DNA of 25,850 bases, from contig PDSN01000044.1 in NCBI GenBank assembly GCA_002748505.1, positions 1 through 25,850 of the forward strand, given 5' to 3'. A program made the translations under genes and the position numbers. How positions within the stretch are numbered: the first letter of the stretch is position 1; the number at the start of each line of letters is the position of its first letter. The stretch comes from Gammaproteobacteria bacterium (GTDB taxonomy: Bacteria > Pseudomonadota > Gammaproteobacteria > Pseudomonadales > Halieaceae). The notes under the pieces are model-generated. The model worked only from the letters and a program-made list of their open reading frames with translations. It searched no databases and had not been told where the DNA came from. This document shows, piece after piece, positions 17,911 through 25,584 of this stretch.

Positions 17911-20691
17911 TTAAAGCTTAGGCAGCGAATCAAGCAACTGCTGCGCCGCCTCGCGTTCAGGGAATTTCTCGTACTTCCGCAAAATACGACGCAAGGTAAT
18001 CGCAGCATCTTTGCTGTCACCTTTCATCGCCTGAATCTGCGCATAGTGAAACTCCATCGCGGGAATACCGGGGTTTAAACGCAGGGCCTCGCGAATGGTC
18101 ACCAAGGCTTGATCGTACTGGCGATTTTCCGCCTGCACCAAGGCCAGGGTGTCCATCAACGGCGGTGAGTTTTTCACCAGATCCGTTGCCGTTAAAGCGT
18201 ACTCCAGCGCCTGTTCAGGGTTGTCTTCACGTAAAAACCAAGCCAGATTGTTGAGCGCAACAATATTTTCGCCGTTGTATTTCAGTACTTTCTGGTATTC
18301 CTCTACGGCGGCTTTATCGCGACCACCACGCAAATAGGACTCGGCTAAACTCAAACGCACCGGGACATCGTCCTCGTGCTTTTTTAACCACTGTTGCAGG
18401 GTGTTTATGGAAACCGCCGCGCGACCCATGGAGCGCTGCTGACGCGCCACATTGAGCACACTCATGCTGTTGGGGTTTGACTTGTGCAGCTCTTGCAGCA
18501 GTGCCAGTGCCTTTTCCGGGTCGCCCTTCAACAGCGCCTGCGCAGCGTGTAACTGACGCACTGCATCAACCTCCGGAGCGATTTTATCCAGCACTTTAAG
18601 CTGCTCAGAAAGCAATGCACTGTCGCCGTCTTGCAGAGCGCGCAACGCCATTTCGTAGCGAACATTTGGCTGATTCGGTGAAAACTTAACAGCCTTGGCC
18701 AAATGCTCGCGCTGTTTTTCGTCGTCGCCCAGCGCCAAATACGCTTTTGCAATCAAAGCGTGGTCTTGGCCACTGTTAGGTATTTGCTCTAACAACTGCA
18801 CCAACAGGCTGTGTGCATCGCGGGGGTTGCCCAAAGCCAGTTGGAGGCGAGCGCGCAAACGCAAGGTCAACGGAGAATTGTTTTCCTCCTCAGTCAATGT
18901 TGAAAGCTTTGTCAAAGCCTGTGCAGGGCGCTTTTTCTCCAACAGGTATTGCGCCAAAAGCAACTTGGGTTGCGGTGCTTTGGGGTGCGCGATATTGGCT
19001 TTTTCGATGTAATCGAGCATGGCCTTCTCATTGCCAAGGTACGCCTCGATACCAGCCAGCGCAAGCGTTGCCTGCAGCGAATCCGGATGGTTTGCCAACA
19101 CGTCGTTATAATACTCACGCGCTTTATCGTAATCGCCTTCCTGCACCGCCATCGCCGCCAAAGCATTGTTGGCCGCCGGGCTGCCGGGCTCTAATTGAGC
19201 TGCTTTGTTATACGCCTCAATAGCCTTTTTCCGCTCACCACGCGCCAGGTACACGCGCCCCAGCAGCAACTGCGGCCCGGCCTCAACCGGCTTTTTACGA
19301 CGGAATTCTTCAGCACCCGCAAGCGCCTCATCGAGATTCCCCGCACGTATTTGCGCCAGCACCTTTATCATATCCGCCAGGGCAAACTGTGGATTCATTT
19401 CAATGGCAGCTTCTGCCTGAGCGATGGCTTCGTTAGTCTTACCAGCGGTGGCCAGCCCAGCGCTCAGACGCACCTGCGCCACCTCCGAACTCGGATCAAT
19501 CTCCACGACACGGTTTAGATAATCCAGCGCCTCATCGGTGCGCTGCTGCGCCACCAGAGCATTGGCCATCAGATTGAGCGCGCCGACATCGTTGGGATTG
19601 CGCTCCAGCAAGCGCTTCATCAGCTTTTCTGTCTCGGCGGGTTTGCCGCGATTGAGCAACAGCGACGCGTAGAGCTTATTGCCCATGCTGTGCTTAGGTG
19701 CAGCAGCATTAAAATCGCCCGCATAGGCCAGCGCCCGATCCATATTACCAAGGCGCAGATGCGACAGAGCCAAATACAACATGACATCGGGATAGCGGAA
19801 TTTTTCCGACTCGGCGACGACCAGGGCACCCACCGCGTCTTCGTATTTCTTATTGTAAAAATGCACCAGCCCCTGGGCGTAGTTGACCGTGGGATTTTGC
19901 GGCGCAAACTTGGTCAGATATTCCACATCGCGCTGTGCAGCGTCCAGATCATTTAAACGAATATAATTAACCGCGCGCTTAAAACGATCCTCGGCGAGGT
20001 TTTTGTTGAGCTTTAACGCTTTGCTGTAGAATTCCACCGCCTCTTCGGGACGGTTTGTCGCACGGTAAATATCTGCCTTAAACGACAGTGCAGGAACGAA
20101 GTTCGGCTCCAGCTCAAGAACTCGCTCAAGCAAAATCAATGCCGCATCAAACTCATTATCCATCGCCTGCACTTTCGCCGATGCGTATAGTGCGTAGGGC
20201 ATGTCCGGCGCTTCAGCCAAAGCCTGCGCGATACGCTGTTTGGCTTTGGGCAGATCGCCTTCGGTCAGATACGCCAAAGCCTGAGCACCAAGCAGAGTGG
20301 CAAGATTCTCACCCTCAAGATTATCCAGTGGAATGTCGGCGATATCGCTGAAGCGGTTCATACCCAACTGGGTGCGCGCAAGCAACGGGCGCAGGTCATC
20401 AAACTGATCCGCCTGGTCGGATTCGTAAACCCGCAGCAGCTCTTTTTCTGCCGCTAGCAGATTACCATTCTCAAAATACAACTCACCAAGTGCCTTGCGC
20501 GCGCCATAATTCTTCGGGTTGACCTGCAGGGCGTTTTTCAACTCAATTTCCGCTGCCTTTATCTCGCCTTCTGTTACAAAGGCCTGAGCACGAGCCAAGA
20601 ACGCCTCATCGGAAGTATCCTGTCCACACCCGACAGCAGCTGCTCCCAACGCTAACGCCAGCGTCACAGCACGAAGTTTGGTTCTCAACAT
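17911..20691 (-). CDS. PrsT-like TPR-repeat lipoprotein (PEP-CTERM system type)
   Basis: A 926-residue TPR protein. Residues 1-22 form a lipoprotein signal peptide ending AAVGC, so Cys22 is probably lipidated. Tetratricopeptide repeats then fill the rest, with pairs such as EIELKNALQVNPKNYGARKAL, EAVEFYSKALKLN and EALRLNPGIPAMEFHYAQ. Length, lipobox and the NNLAWFLREDNPEQALEYA block near the C-terminus fit the PEP-CTERM-associated TPR lipoprotein family (PrsT, TIGR02917 from memory), which occurs in exosortase/exopolysaccharide loci. No exosortase or PEP-CTERM substrate is in this window. The start at 20691 has AGGTGG about 12 nt upstream. It is the first gene of the three-gene set with the permease and barrel; its stop lies 21 nt before the permease ATG. 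It may act as a periplasmic scaffold. Confidence 0.8.
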   Translation of the reverse strand: MLRTKLRAVTLALALGAAAVGCGQDTSDEAFLARAQAFVTEGEIKAAEIELKNALQVNPKNYGARKALGELYFENGNLLAAEKELLRVYESDQADQFDDLRPLLARTQLGMNRFSDIADIPLDNLEGENLATLLGAQALAYLTEGDLPKAKQRIAQALAEAPDMPYALYASAKVQAMDNEFDAALILLERVLELEPNFVPALSFKADIYRATNRPEEAVEFYSKALKLNKNLAEDRFKRAVNYIRLNDLDAAQRDVEYLTKFAPQNPTVNYAQGLVHFYNKKYEDAVGALVVAESEKFRYPDVMLYLALSHLRLGNMDRALAYAGDFNAAAPKHSMGNKLYASLLLNRGKPAETEKLMKRLLERNPNDVGALNLMANALVAQQRTDEALDYLNRVVEIDPSSEVAQVRLSAGLATAGKTNEAIAQAEAAIEMNPQFALADMIKVLAQIRAGNLDEALAGAEEFRRKKPVEAGPQLLLGRVYLARGERKKAIEAYNKAAQLEPGSPAANNALAAMAVQEGDYDKAREYYNDVLANHPDSLQATLALAGIEAYLGNEKAMLDYIEKANIAHPKAPQPKLLLAQYLLEKKRPAQALTKLSTLTEEENNSPLTLRLRARLQLALGNPRDAHSLLVQLLEQIPNSGQDHALIAKAYLALGDDEKQREHLAKAVKFSPNQPNVRYEMALRALQDGDSALLSEQLKVLDKIAPEVDAVRQLHAAQALLKGDPEKALALLQELHKSNPNSMSVLNVARQQRSMGRAAVSINTLQQWLKKHEDDVPVRLSLAESYLRGGRDKAAVEEYQKVLKYNGENIVALNNLAWFLREDNPEQALEYALTATDLVKNSPPLMDTLALVQAENRQYDQALVTIREALRLNPGIPAMEFHYAQIQAMKGDSKDAAITLRRILRKYEKFPEREAAQQLLDSLPKL

Positions 20692-20896
20692 ATTGTTAAT
20701 TCCACCTTTTTCAGTATAACGAAATGCACTATTCTCTAAGACTCAAAACACCAGCAATAAGTCCCAAAAGTTCACATTGTACACCGAGTCAAGTGAAATA
20801 ATGCAAGAAAATCATAAAACAAGCAAATCGTGCTTGCACCTTATGCCGATAACAACTAGCGTGCATCCGTCACACTAACCCCGAAAGGATATGAGT
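20692..20896. promoter_or_regulatory. Divergent intergenic region, prsT-like gene / nitroreductase
   Basis: This 205-nt AT-rich gap separates two divergent genes and must hold promoters for both. On the minus strand a TACAAT (20782-20777) and a TATACT box (near 20720) are visible but lack good -35 partners at normal spacing. On the plus strand TTGCAC (near 20834) followed 17 nt later by TAGCGT is weak. AAAGGAT at 20884-20890 is the ribosome binding site that decides the nitroreductase start. Confidence 0.35.
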
Positions 20897-21955
20897 ATGA
20901 CCTCAGTCAGCGCCCATACCGTCAGCGCTCTGGCCAGCGCCGCTCAGCTTGCACCCTCCGCAGATAACTCGCAACCCTGGCATCTGCATTGGGATGGCGC
21001 CAAGCTGCACCTGCAATACGATGCGAAACGTGTCGCGGGAAAAACTTTCCCCGCCGACAGTCCCAGCACCCTGCTAAGTATTGGCTCGGTCATTGAGATC
21101 ATTCTCACATGCGCGATGCAATGGGGTGTCACGGCACGGTTTTCTCCTAGTGACACGCCCGGCGCTGACAATGACTACGGCTATTTCGAGCTTTGCAATG
21201 AGGCGCCATCTCCCGCTGTACCTCCTCCAGCTGTCGGCGAACGCCACTGCAATCGCCTAAGCTATAAAAGCGCCGCCGTCAATGCGGCGCTTATCGACAA
21301 ATACAGCGCTGCAACACAGGGTAAGGCACGCTGCGTAAGCTACACCAATACCACCGCGTTGAAAAGCCTCGCGCAATTGGCCAAACAGGCGTCACAGATA
21401 CGCTTTCAAACCGAGGAAGTACACAAATGGCTGGGGCGCAGTCTGCGCTTTGATCGAGAATCCATCGCACAAGGCGATGGACTGGACGTCAACACCCTCG
21501 ACCTGCCCCCGGGGGGCGGTCTTTTCTTACGCATGATCAGCGACTGGAACACAATGCGACGACTCAATCGTGTGGGCGCATACCGATTGCTGTCACACAT
21601 CGATGCCGCACCGCTGGCAAAGGGCCCCGCCATCGCCTGCATCGTCGCACCGGCAACATTGTCAGCTGCGCTTGACGCGGGACGTCTTTTGCAAAGGGTT
21701 TGGGGTCTTATCAATGCCGATGGTCTCGCTGCACACCCCTACTATGTGATTGCCGATCAGCTGGCTCGACTCGACGCCGGGTTAATTGGTGAGCAACATC
21801 TCGGCCTTGCGCAGAGCATTAAGCGGGACACCGAGGCGGCCCTGGGCCTGACGCAAGGGGAAACCCTGCACATGATGCTTCGTCTGGGCGAAGCGAAAAA
21901 AACCGCGGTTCGCTCCAAACGCGTACCCCTGGACAAAATACTGAGTGGCGTATGA
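20897..21955 (+). CDS. Nitroreductase-fold flavoprotein, Acg/Rv1355c-like
   Basis: A 352-residue protein with the hallmark of the Acg/Rv1355c branch of FMN nitroreductase-like proteins: APSADNSQPW at 19-28, followed by a variable DG-x-hydrophobic strand, and ERHCNRLSY, the arginine-containing segment typical of this branch. The long form (about 350 residues rather than 200) has two degenerate halves in one chain, so it may act as a monomeric pseudo-dimer. The first ATG is at 20891 but AAGGA is too close to it, so I use the second ATG at 20897, at 7-nt spacing. In mycobacterial Rv1355c (from memory) a ThiF-like domain is fused to such a nitroreductase; here a separate ThiF gene converges on it with 21 nt between stop codons. 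Function unknown, probably redox or flavin-binding in the same pathway. Confidence 0.75.
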   Translation: MTSVSAHTVSALASAAQLAPSADNSQPWHLHWDGAKLHLQYDAKRVAGKTFPADSPSTLLSIGSVIEIILTCAMQWGVTARFSPSDTPGADNDYGYFELCNEAPSPAVPPPAVGERHCNRLSYKSAAVNAALIDKYSAATQGKARCVSYTNTTALKSLAQLAKQASQIRFQTEEVHKWLGRSLRFDRESIAQGDGLDVNTLDLPPGGGLFLRMISDWNTMRRLNRVGAYRLLSHIDAAPLAKGPAIACIVAPATLSAALDAGRLLQRVWGLINADGLAAHPYYVIADQLARLDAGLIGEQHLGLAQSIKRDTEAALGLTQGETLHMMLRLGEAKKTAVRSKRVPLDKILSGV

Positions 21956-21976
21956 GCGCCCCATTTCACAGAAGGG

Positions 21977-22843
21977 TCAGGCCGAAGCCGTCATCTGCTT
22001 GAGTTTGCGCCTGACCACCATCATGCCGAGACGCGTCAAAGGGTTGCGATAACCGCCGGGGCGCCATGTTTTCACCAGGCGATTGCGATAGGCGTCAAAA
22101 TGCAGACCGTGCGGCGCCGCGATCACATCGCCGCGTCCAAGCAGAATTTTTAGGGCCTGAGTACCTGCCATGCCCGCACACAGGTCGCAGGCCATGCCGG
22201 TAGAAGGACCTTTTTTTGCGGCAAAATCAACTCGGCTGGAGTCGGCCAAATAAGGCACTTGTAACATAGCGGGTGACAAGCCCATCAAAAAGCGCACCGA
22301 TTTTTCAAGCGCGCTTTGCCCCGCCAAACCAAAATAATCTTCAAAACTCGTTTTACCCGGCATAAAAGCTAAAAAGGCCACACCCATTCCTAAAGGCGCA
22401 GCGGTAATAGCGGGAATACCGCGCTCGGCACAGGCGTTAAACACAGCCTCGCGCAGATCCAGGACAAAAAAGTCCAGCGAGTCTACGTACAGATCGACAC
22501 CGTCTAAAAAAGTATCGAGATTGTCAAAGCTGACACCCTTGGCAAAGGTTTTAAGATCCAGCTCCGGGTTAACATCTTTGGCCATACCAGCCATAACATC
22601 GAGCTTGGGCTGACCAATATGCGGAACCGTTGCACCGGCCTGTCGATTAAAATTCGCCAACTCGAACTCGTCCAGATCAGCGATATTAAACGCACCGACA
22701 CCAAGCCGCGCCAGAGTCATCAGATGGCTGCCGCCAACACCTCCCAGGCCCGCTATCGCCACTCGGCTTTGACGCAGGCGTTGTTGCTCGGCCTCGGTAA
22801 CCCAGCCTATATTTCGATCAAACGCCGCTAAATAGTCAAACAT
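21977..22843 (-). CDS. ThiF/E1-like adenylyltransferase
   Basis: A 288-residue ThiF/MoeB/HesA-family protein. The Rossmann nucleotide loop is AGLGGVGGSH at 31-40, followed by ADLDEFELANFNRQ at 55-68, the acidic/Asn-Arg signature that holds ATP. One C-x-x-C (Cys219-Cys222, CDLCAG) replaces the two pairs that bind zinc in MoeB and ThiF, so zinc binding is uncertain. The family adenylates a C-terminal carboxylate or another acid using ATP. No ubiquitin-like carrier is visible nearby, so the substrate may be a small acid such as an acylated amino acid (inference). The frame opens 41 codons upstream inside the acyltransferase, but the ATG at 22843 has GAGGTG and fits the family N-terminus (RNIGWVTEAEQ). 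It begins 14 nt after the acyltransferase stop. Confidence 0.85.
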   Translation of the reverse strand: MFDYLAAFDRNIGWVTEAEQQRLRQSRVAIAGLGGVGGSHLMTLARLGVGAFNIADLDEFELANFNRQAGATVPHIGQPKLDVMAGMAKDVNPELDLKTFAKGVSFDNLDTFLDGVDLYVDSLDFFVLDLREAVFNACAERGIPAITAAPLGMGVAFLAFMPGKTSFEDYFGLAGQSALEKSVRFLMGLSPAMLQVPYLADSSRVDFAAKKGPSTGMACDLCAGMAGTQALKILLGRGDVIAAPHGLHFDAYRNRLVKTWRPGGYRNPLTRLGMMVVRRKLKQMTASA

Positions 22844-22857
22844 ACAACACCTCTTTG

Positions 22858-23805
22858 CTAACCAACGTCCAGCATCGTTTGCTTTCTCGCATCGGTCAAC
22901 AAAGAAAACTGGTTTTCGCAAAACCCTTGCACTGCCTCCACCGCATCGGTGTTCAAAGTACAGCAAAAATCCTTGTACATACGGTTACACCACTGGCGAA
23001 GATCAGGTGATATGGCATTTAACACAGCATCACCATCAGCCGTATAGGGTGCACGAATACCATGGTACTCCAAATCCTCTCCCGCCCGCTCAAAATGAAC
23101 TCCCGAGCGGCGCAGCAAACGCGGCAGAAAAGGCTCCATCACCGCATAGGACTGGTTGCGCCCGCACATGCGCGACAACACCAGCGCTGCGACATAGCAC
23201 GCACAGGCAATCAGCGGCAGACAGGCCCGTTCAGCTTTGCTGAAACGCTTAGAAGCTTTCGTGCCGGGAGAAAACCGTCGAAATTCGGGAGCTACCGCCA
23301 GGCGCGATACTTCATTGACGACCTCGCGGTTTTTAGGAATAGCCGCACGGTGAGAAGAAAACAGCGCGCTGCTGCAGTATCGCTCCACCGGTAACACTGA
23401 CTGCCCCTGACTTGCGACGATGCGCACACAGCCAGCACTACGCTTGGTGCTTCGATGCAGGATCAAACAGTGGATTGCCTGGGCGTCAAACTCATCCACT
23501 TCCAGCTGATGGGGAAACTCCTCGGCACACTCGTACTTGAACTCCTCACAGTACACTGCGTAACGCATGCGCATCAGTTCCCGCATTTGCTCAGGGGTTT
23601 GTACTACCTGAACCGCAAAATGCTGCTCAAAAGCGTCAATCAGCTTACTTCGTGCCCTAGTACTTAGCTCAGTAAACGAACCAGAAGTCGCCCCCAACTG
23701 ACTGTTTAAAGAGCGAAATCGCTGTAGAATTGAGACAACGTCATCCGCTCCACCACCGTTTTGCGAATCCTCGACAAGTAACAAACTCTCGGAAAAATCA
23801 AACAC
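22858..23805 (-). CDS. Exosortase-associated (LuxI/FeeM-like) acyltransferase 1
   Basis: A 315-residue GNAT-fold protein of the PEP-CTERM/exosortase-associated acyltransferase group (TIGR03694 from memory), related to autoinducer synthases and N-acyl amino acid synthases such as FeeM. Key blocks are RYAVYCEEFKYE at 81-92, HCLILHR at 112-118, NEVSRLAV at 164-171 and MEPFLPRLLRRSG at 223-235. It is longer than its neighbour by about 65 N-terminal and 50 C-terminal residues, and the tail carries several Cys. Start is GTG at 23805 with GAGGT about 9 nt upstream. It probably transfers an acyl chain from acyl carrier protein to an amine. The acceptor is unknown. It shares the strand with the ThiF-like gene 14 nt downstream. 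Confidence 0.82.
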   Translation of the reverse strand: MFDFSESLLLVEDSQNGGGADDVVSILQRFRSLNSQLGATSGSFTELSTRARSKLIDAFEQHFAVQVVQTPEQMRELMRMRYAVYCEEFKYECAEEFPHQLEVDEFDAQAIHCLILHRSTKRSAGCVRIVASQGQSVLPVERYCSSALFSSHRAAIPKNREVVNEVSRLAVAPEFRRFSPGTKASKRFSKAERACLPLIACACYVAALVLSRMCGRNQSYAVMEPFLPRLLRRSGVHFERAGEDLEYHGIRAPYTADGDAVLNAISPDLRQWCNRMYKDFCCTLNTDAVEAVQGFCENQFSLLTDARKQTMLDVG

Positions 23806-23875
23806 GTCTGACTACCTCAATATTCTCGCCACAAAGATCGCATGACTGTGACCTGCGTCGCAGCAGCATACTCAT
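23798..23875 (-). CDS. Possible 25-residue leader peptide with a CxxC
   Basis: ATG at 23875 with AAGAGGTG 4-5 nt upstream, encoding MSMLLRRRSQ, then CDLCGENIEVVRRV, and ending in a TGA that overlaps the GTG start of acyltransferase 1. The good ribosome site and overlap suggest translational coupling; the CDLC motif resembles half a zinc ribbon. In another frame just upstream a CKRC is seen, so this could also be a frameshifted remnant. Short frames like this occur by chance. Confidence 0.3.
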   Translation of the reverse strand: MSMLLRRRSQSCDLCGENIEVVRRV

Positions 23876-23959
23876 CCACACCTCTTACAAACTAAAGACT
23901 TACCACGCCCTTCTACCATACCAGCGGTGCACCATGTTGTTTCGTTCGACATTATCAAC

Positions 23960-23974
23960 GCAACATGTCCACCA
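23960..23974 (-). promoter_or_regulatory. Weak sigma-54-like site before acyltransferase 1
   Basis: On the minus strand TGG (23974-23972) and TTGC (23963-23960) keep the 10-nt GG-to-GC spacing of -24/-12 promoters, but the CAC part of the consensus is not matched. Sigma-54 with PrsK/PrsR regulates some PEP-CTERM systems, which is why I mention it. The site lies about 155 nt upstream of the GTG start. Confidence 0.2.
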
Positions 23975-23999
23975 CATACCGACGCCCTGGCAAATTCGC

Positions 24000-24767
24000 T
24001 CATGGCCCTGACCCACCCTCAAACCGCCCCTGTGCCAGCGCGCGAAACTGAGGGGATGTGCGAATCTGCTCATACAAGCCACGCAAATCGGGCGTCATGC
24101 CGTCAAGCACTCGCGCGACATCTGTCATGTAGGGCGCACGCATGCCGTGATAATCCATCGGCTCACCGATAGATGTAAAAGCTATCCCCGAACGGCGCAG
24201 CAACCGCGGCAGAAATGGTTCCATCATGGCATAACCACGTTTGCGCCCGGTCAATTCCCCTACGGCACAAGCAGCCATATACGCGGCGACTGCAATGAGT
24301 GGAAACACCCGCGTTTCGTTACGGGCAAACTCCGAACCCAAACGCCCACCCAGTGGCGTTTTCGTCTCGCCGTGGCGCCTGCGAAACGCCTTTCGTACCG
24401 CCAGGCGCGATAACTCAGAGGACTCGTGCCGATGTACCTGCAAATCAGCCAGATGAGCTGAGTCCACGGCTTTCGCGCAGTGAGCTTCGATGGGTAAGAG
24501 ATGTTCAGGCGAACCGTTGACTAATCTGACACAACCCGCCGCGACGCCACTTTGTCGATGTACTATCAGACAATGGGTCGAATACTCATCAAACACATCT
24601 CGTTCTAGCTTATCGGGGAAGGCTTCCTTGGGTTCGTAGGCAAATTCTTCGCAGTAAACTTCGTAACGAATACCGTAAACCTGCTCTTTCAAAGAATCTG
24701 TATCAGCGACTAACACATCAAAGTAGTCGGCAAATAAGCTAACAGGTTCTGCGCTCCTATCGATCAC
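24000..24767 (-). CDS. Exosortase-associated (LuxI/FeeM-like) acyltransferase 2
   Basis: A 255-residue paralogue of the acyltransferase 194 nt downstream. The same blocks appear in the same order: RYEVYCEEFAYEP at 34-46, HCLIVHR at 65-71, SELSRLAV at 117-124 and MEPFLPRLLRRSG at 182-194. The Arg-x-x-x-Tyr and Glu-x-Ser-Arg elements mirror the conserved residues of LuxI-type acyl-homoserine lactone synthases. It lacks the extra N- and C-terminal parts of the other copy and is the canonical size. Start is GTG at 24767 with GAGGGGG just upstream. It follows the phosphatase gene after 71 nt on the same strand. Likely reaction: acyl transfer from acyl-ACP to an amino compound, with acceptor unknown. 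The two copies may differ in acyl or acceptor choice. Confidence 0.85.
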   Translation of the reverse strand: MIDRSAEPVSLFADYFDVLVADTDSLKEQVYGIRYEVYCEEFAYEPKEAFPDKLERDVFDEYSTHCLIVHRQSGVAAGCVRLVNGSPEHLLPIEAHCAKAVDSAHLADLQVHRHESSELSRLAVRKAFRRRHGETKTPLGGRLGSEFARNETRVFPLIAVAAYMAACAVGELTGRKRGYAMMEPFLPRLLRRSGIAFTSIGEPMDYHGMRAPYMTDVARVLDGMTPDLRGLYEQIRTSPQFRALAQGRFEGGSGP

Positions 24768-24838
24768 GCGACCCCCTCACCAACCCCAACGAAGGGAAAT
24801 AAAACAAAATGTGCGATAAATATCATATAAATTCTCTA

Positions 24839-25363
24839 CTACCTTGAAATGCCTTGCCTGTTTGGCTGCAGCACACCATCCACAAAGCCCTGCAAAGCCT
24901 TTTCCAACATGTTTGCCACGACCTCAAAGCCCGCTTCGTTGCCAAAATAAGGATCGGGCACATCCAGACCAGTATCAGTACTGGCATAGTCCATAATCTT
25001 CACCAGGCGCGTTGCAGATTCAGGCGGCAAACGCTGTTCAAGCTCAGTCAAAATGTCACCATCCATGGCCAAAATATAATCGCATTGTAAAAAATCCCCG
25101 GTATTTATACCTCGACTTTTAATGCCTTTAGCGCCAATACCGCGTTCCCCAAGCACATTCAAAGTACGCGCATCCGGCTTTCTGCCGGTAACCGTCACCT
25201 GTGTTCCCGCAGAATCAACACGGTAGTCCCCCGCCAGCCCGCGCTGCTTCAACATCGCTTTCAACATGGCTTCGGCCATCGTTGAACGGCATAACATCGT
25301 TGAACGGCATAAGTTGGCTTTACACACAAACAAAATGCGAGGTCTTGCCCACCACCAACGCAA
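24839..25363 (-). CDS. Low-molecular-weight protein tyrosine phosphatase with duplicated P-loop segment
   Basis: A 174-residue Wzb/Etp-type phosphatase. The C-x5-R loop is Cys14 to Arg20 (CKANLCRS); the general acid is Asp137 in VPDPYFG. DSAGTQVTVTGRKPDA and LAMDGDIL are also typical. Residues 18-23 (LCRSTM) are repeated exactly at 24-29 because of an 18-nt tandem duplication, which pushes the helix beginning AEAML six residues away from the loop. Activity may be altered or lost. Start is TTG at 25363, seven nt after GGAGG; the longer frame to a TTG at 25387 has no such site. In capsule and exopolysaccharide loci such phosphatases act on bacterial tyrosine autokinases, but no kinase is in this window. 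It heads the acyltransferase-ThiF gene set. Confidence 0.85.
   Translation of the reverse strand: MRWWWARPRILFVCKANLCRSTMLCRSTMAEAMLKAMLKQRGLAGDYRVDSAGTQVTVTGRKPDARTLNVLGERGIGAKGIKSRGINTGDFLQCDYILAMDGDILTELEQRLPPESATRLVKIMDYASTDTGLDVPDPYFGNEAGFEVVANMLEKALQGFVDGVLQPNRQGISR
25277..25312 (-). repeat. Exact 18-nt tandem duplication inside the phosphatase P-loop
   Basis: CATCGTTGAACGGCATAA occurs at 25277-25294 and again at 25295-25312 with no mismatch. It adds exactly six residues (LCRSTM) in frame, so the gene stays open. The perfect identity suggests a recent slippage event. Confidence 0.97.
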
Positions 25364-25480
25364 AATAACTCCTCCGCTACCGCGCAACCATCATCAACAA
25401 TGCAAGCACACTCATCAATGCCTCGCTCAACACCACCAATTCCTCATCCAACACTACCGTAAGACCGCCCTTTCGTAAGA
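25364..25480 (-). other. Upstream region of the phosphatase with a 25-codon frame
   Basis: On the minus strand a frame from GTG at 25454 to TAG at 25377 reads MLDEELVVLSEALMSVLALLMMVAR and stops just before the phosphatase ribosome binding site. It could be a leader peptide, a small membrane peptide or the cut-off end of a membrane protein interrupted by the repeat at 25481. Nothing else is recognisable here. Confidence 0.3.
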
Positions 25481-25579
25481 ATTATCACGAACAGCGCGAG
25501 GCAAAGCAGCCCAATACGACTTATTTACGCGAATTTTGGCAAGTTTTCCACAAAGCCGCAGTGACAAAGCAAACTTTTA
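25481..25579. repeat. Imperfect direct repeat, copy 1
   Basis: Aligned by eye to 25655-25754, 80 of 99 positions agree with a single gap, and the second half is much better conserved than the first. It encodes nothing recognisable. It ends at AAACTTTTA, exactly where the intron boundary falls in copy 2. Confidence 0.8.
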
Positions 25580-25584
25580 CACAT

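Noticed and set aside
23900..24082. 60-codon minus-strand frame between the acyltransferases
   Set aside because: It overlaps the end of acyltransferase 2 in another frame, and has no family resemblance or ribosome site.
25252..25276. AMLKAMLK in the phosphatase as a second duplication
   Set aside because: The helix length between the P-loop and DSAGT is normal for the family, so this is ordinary sequence.
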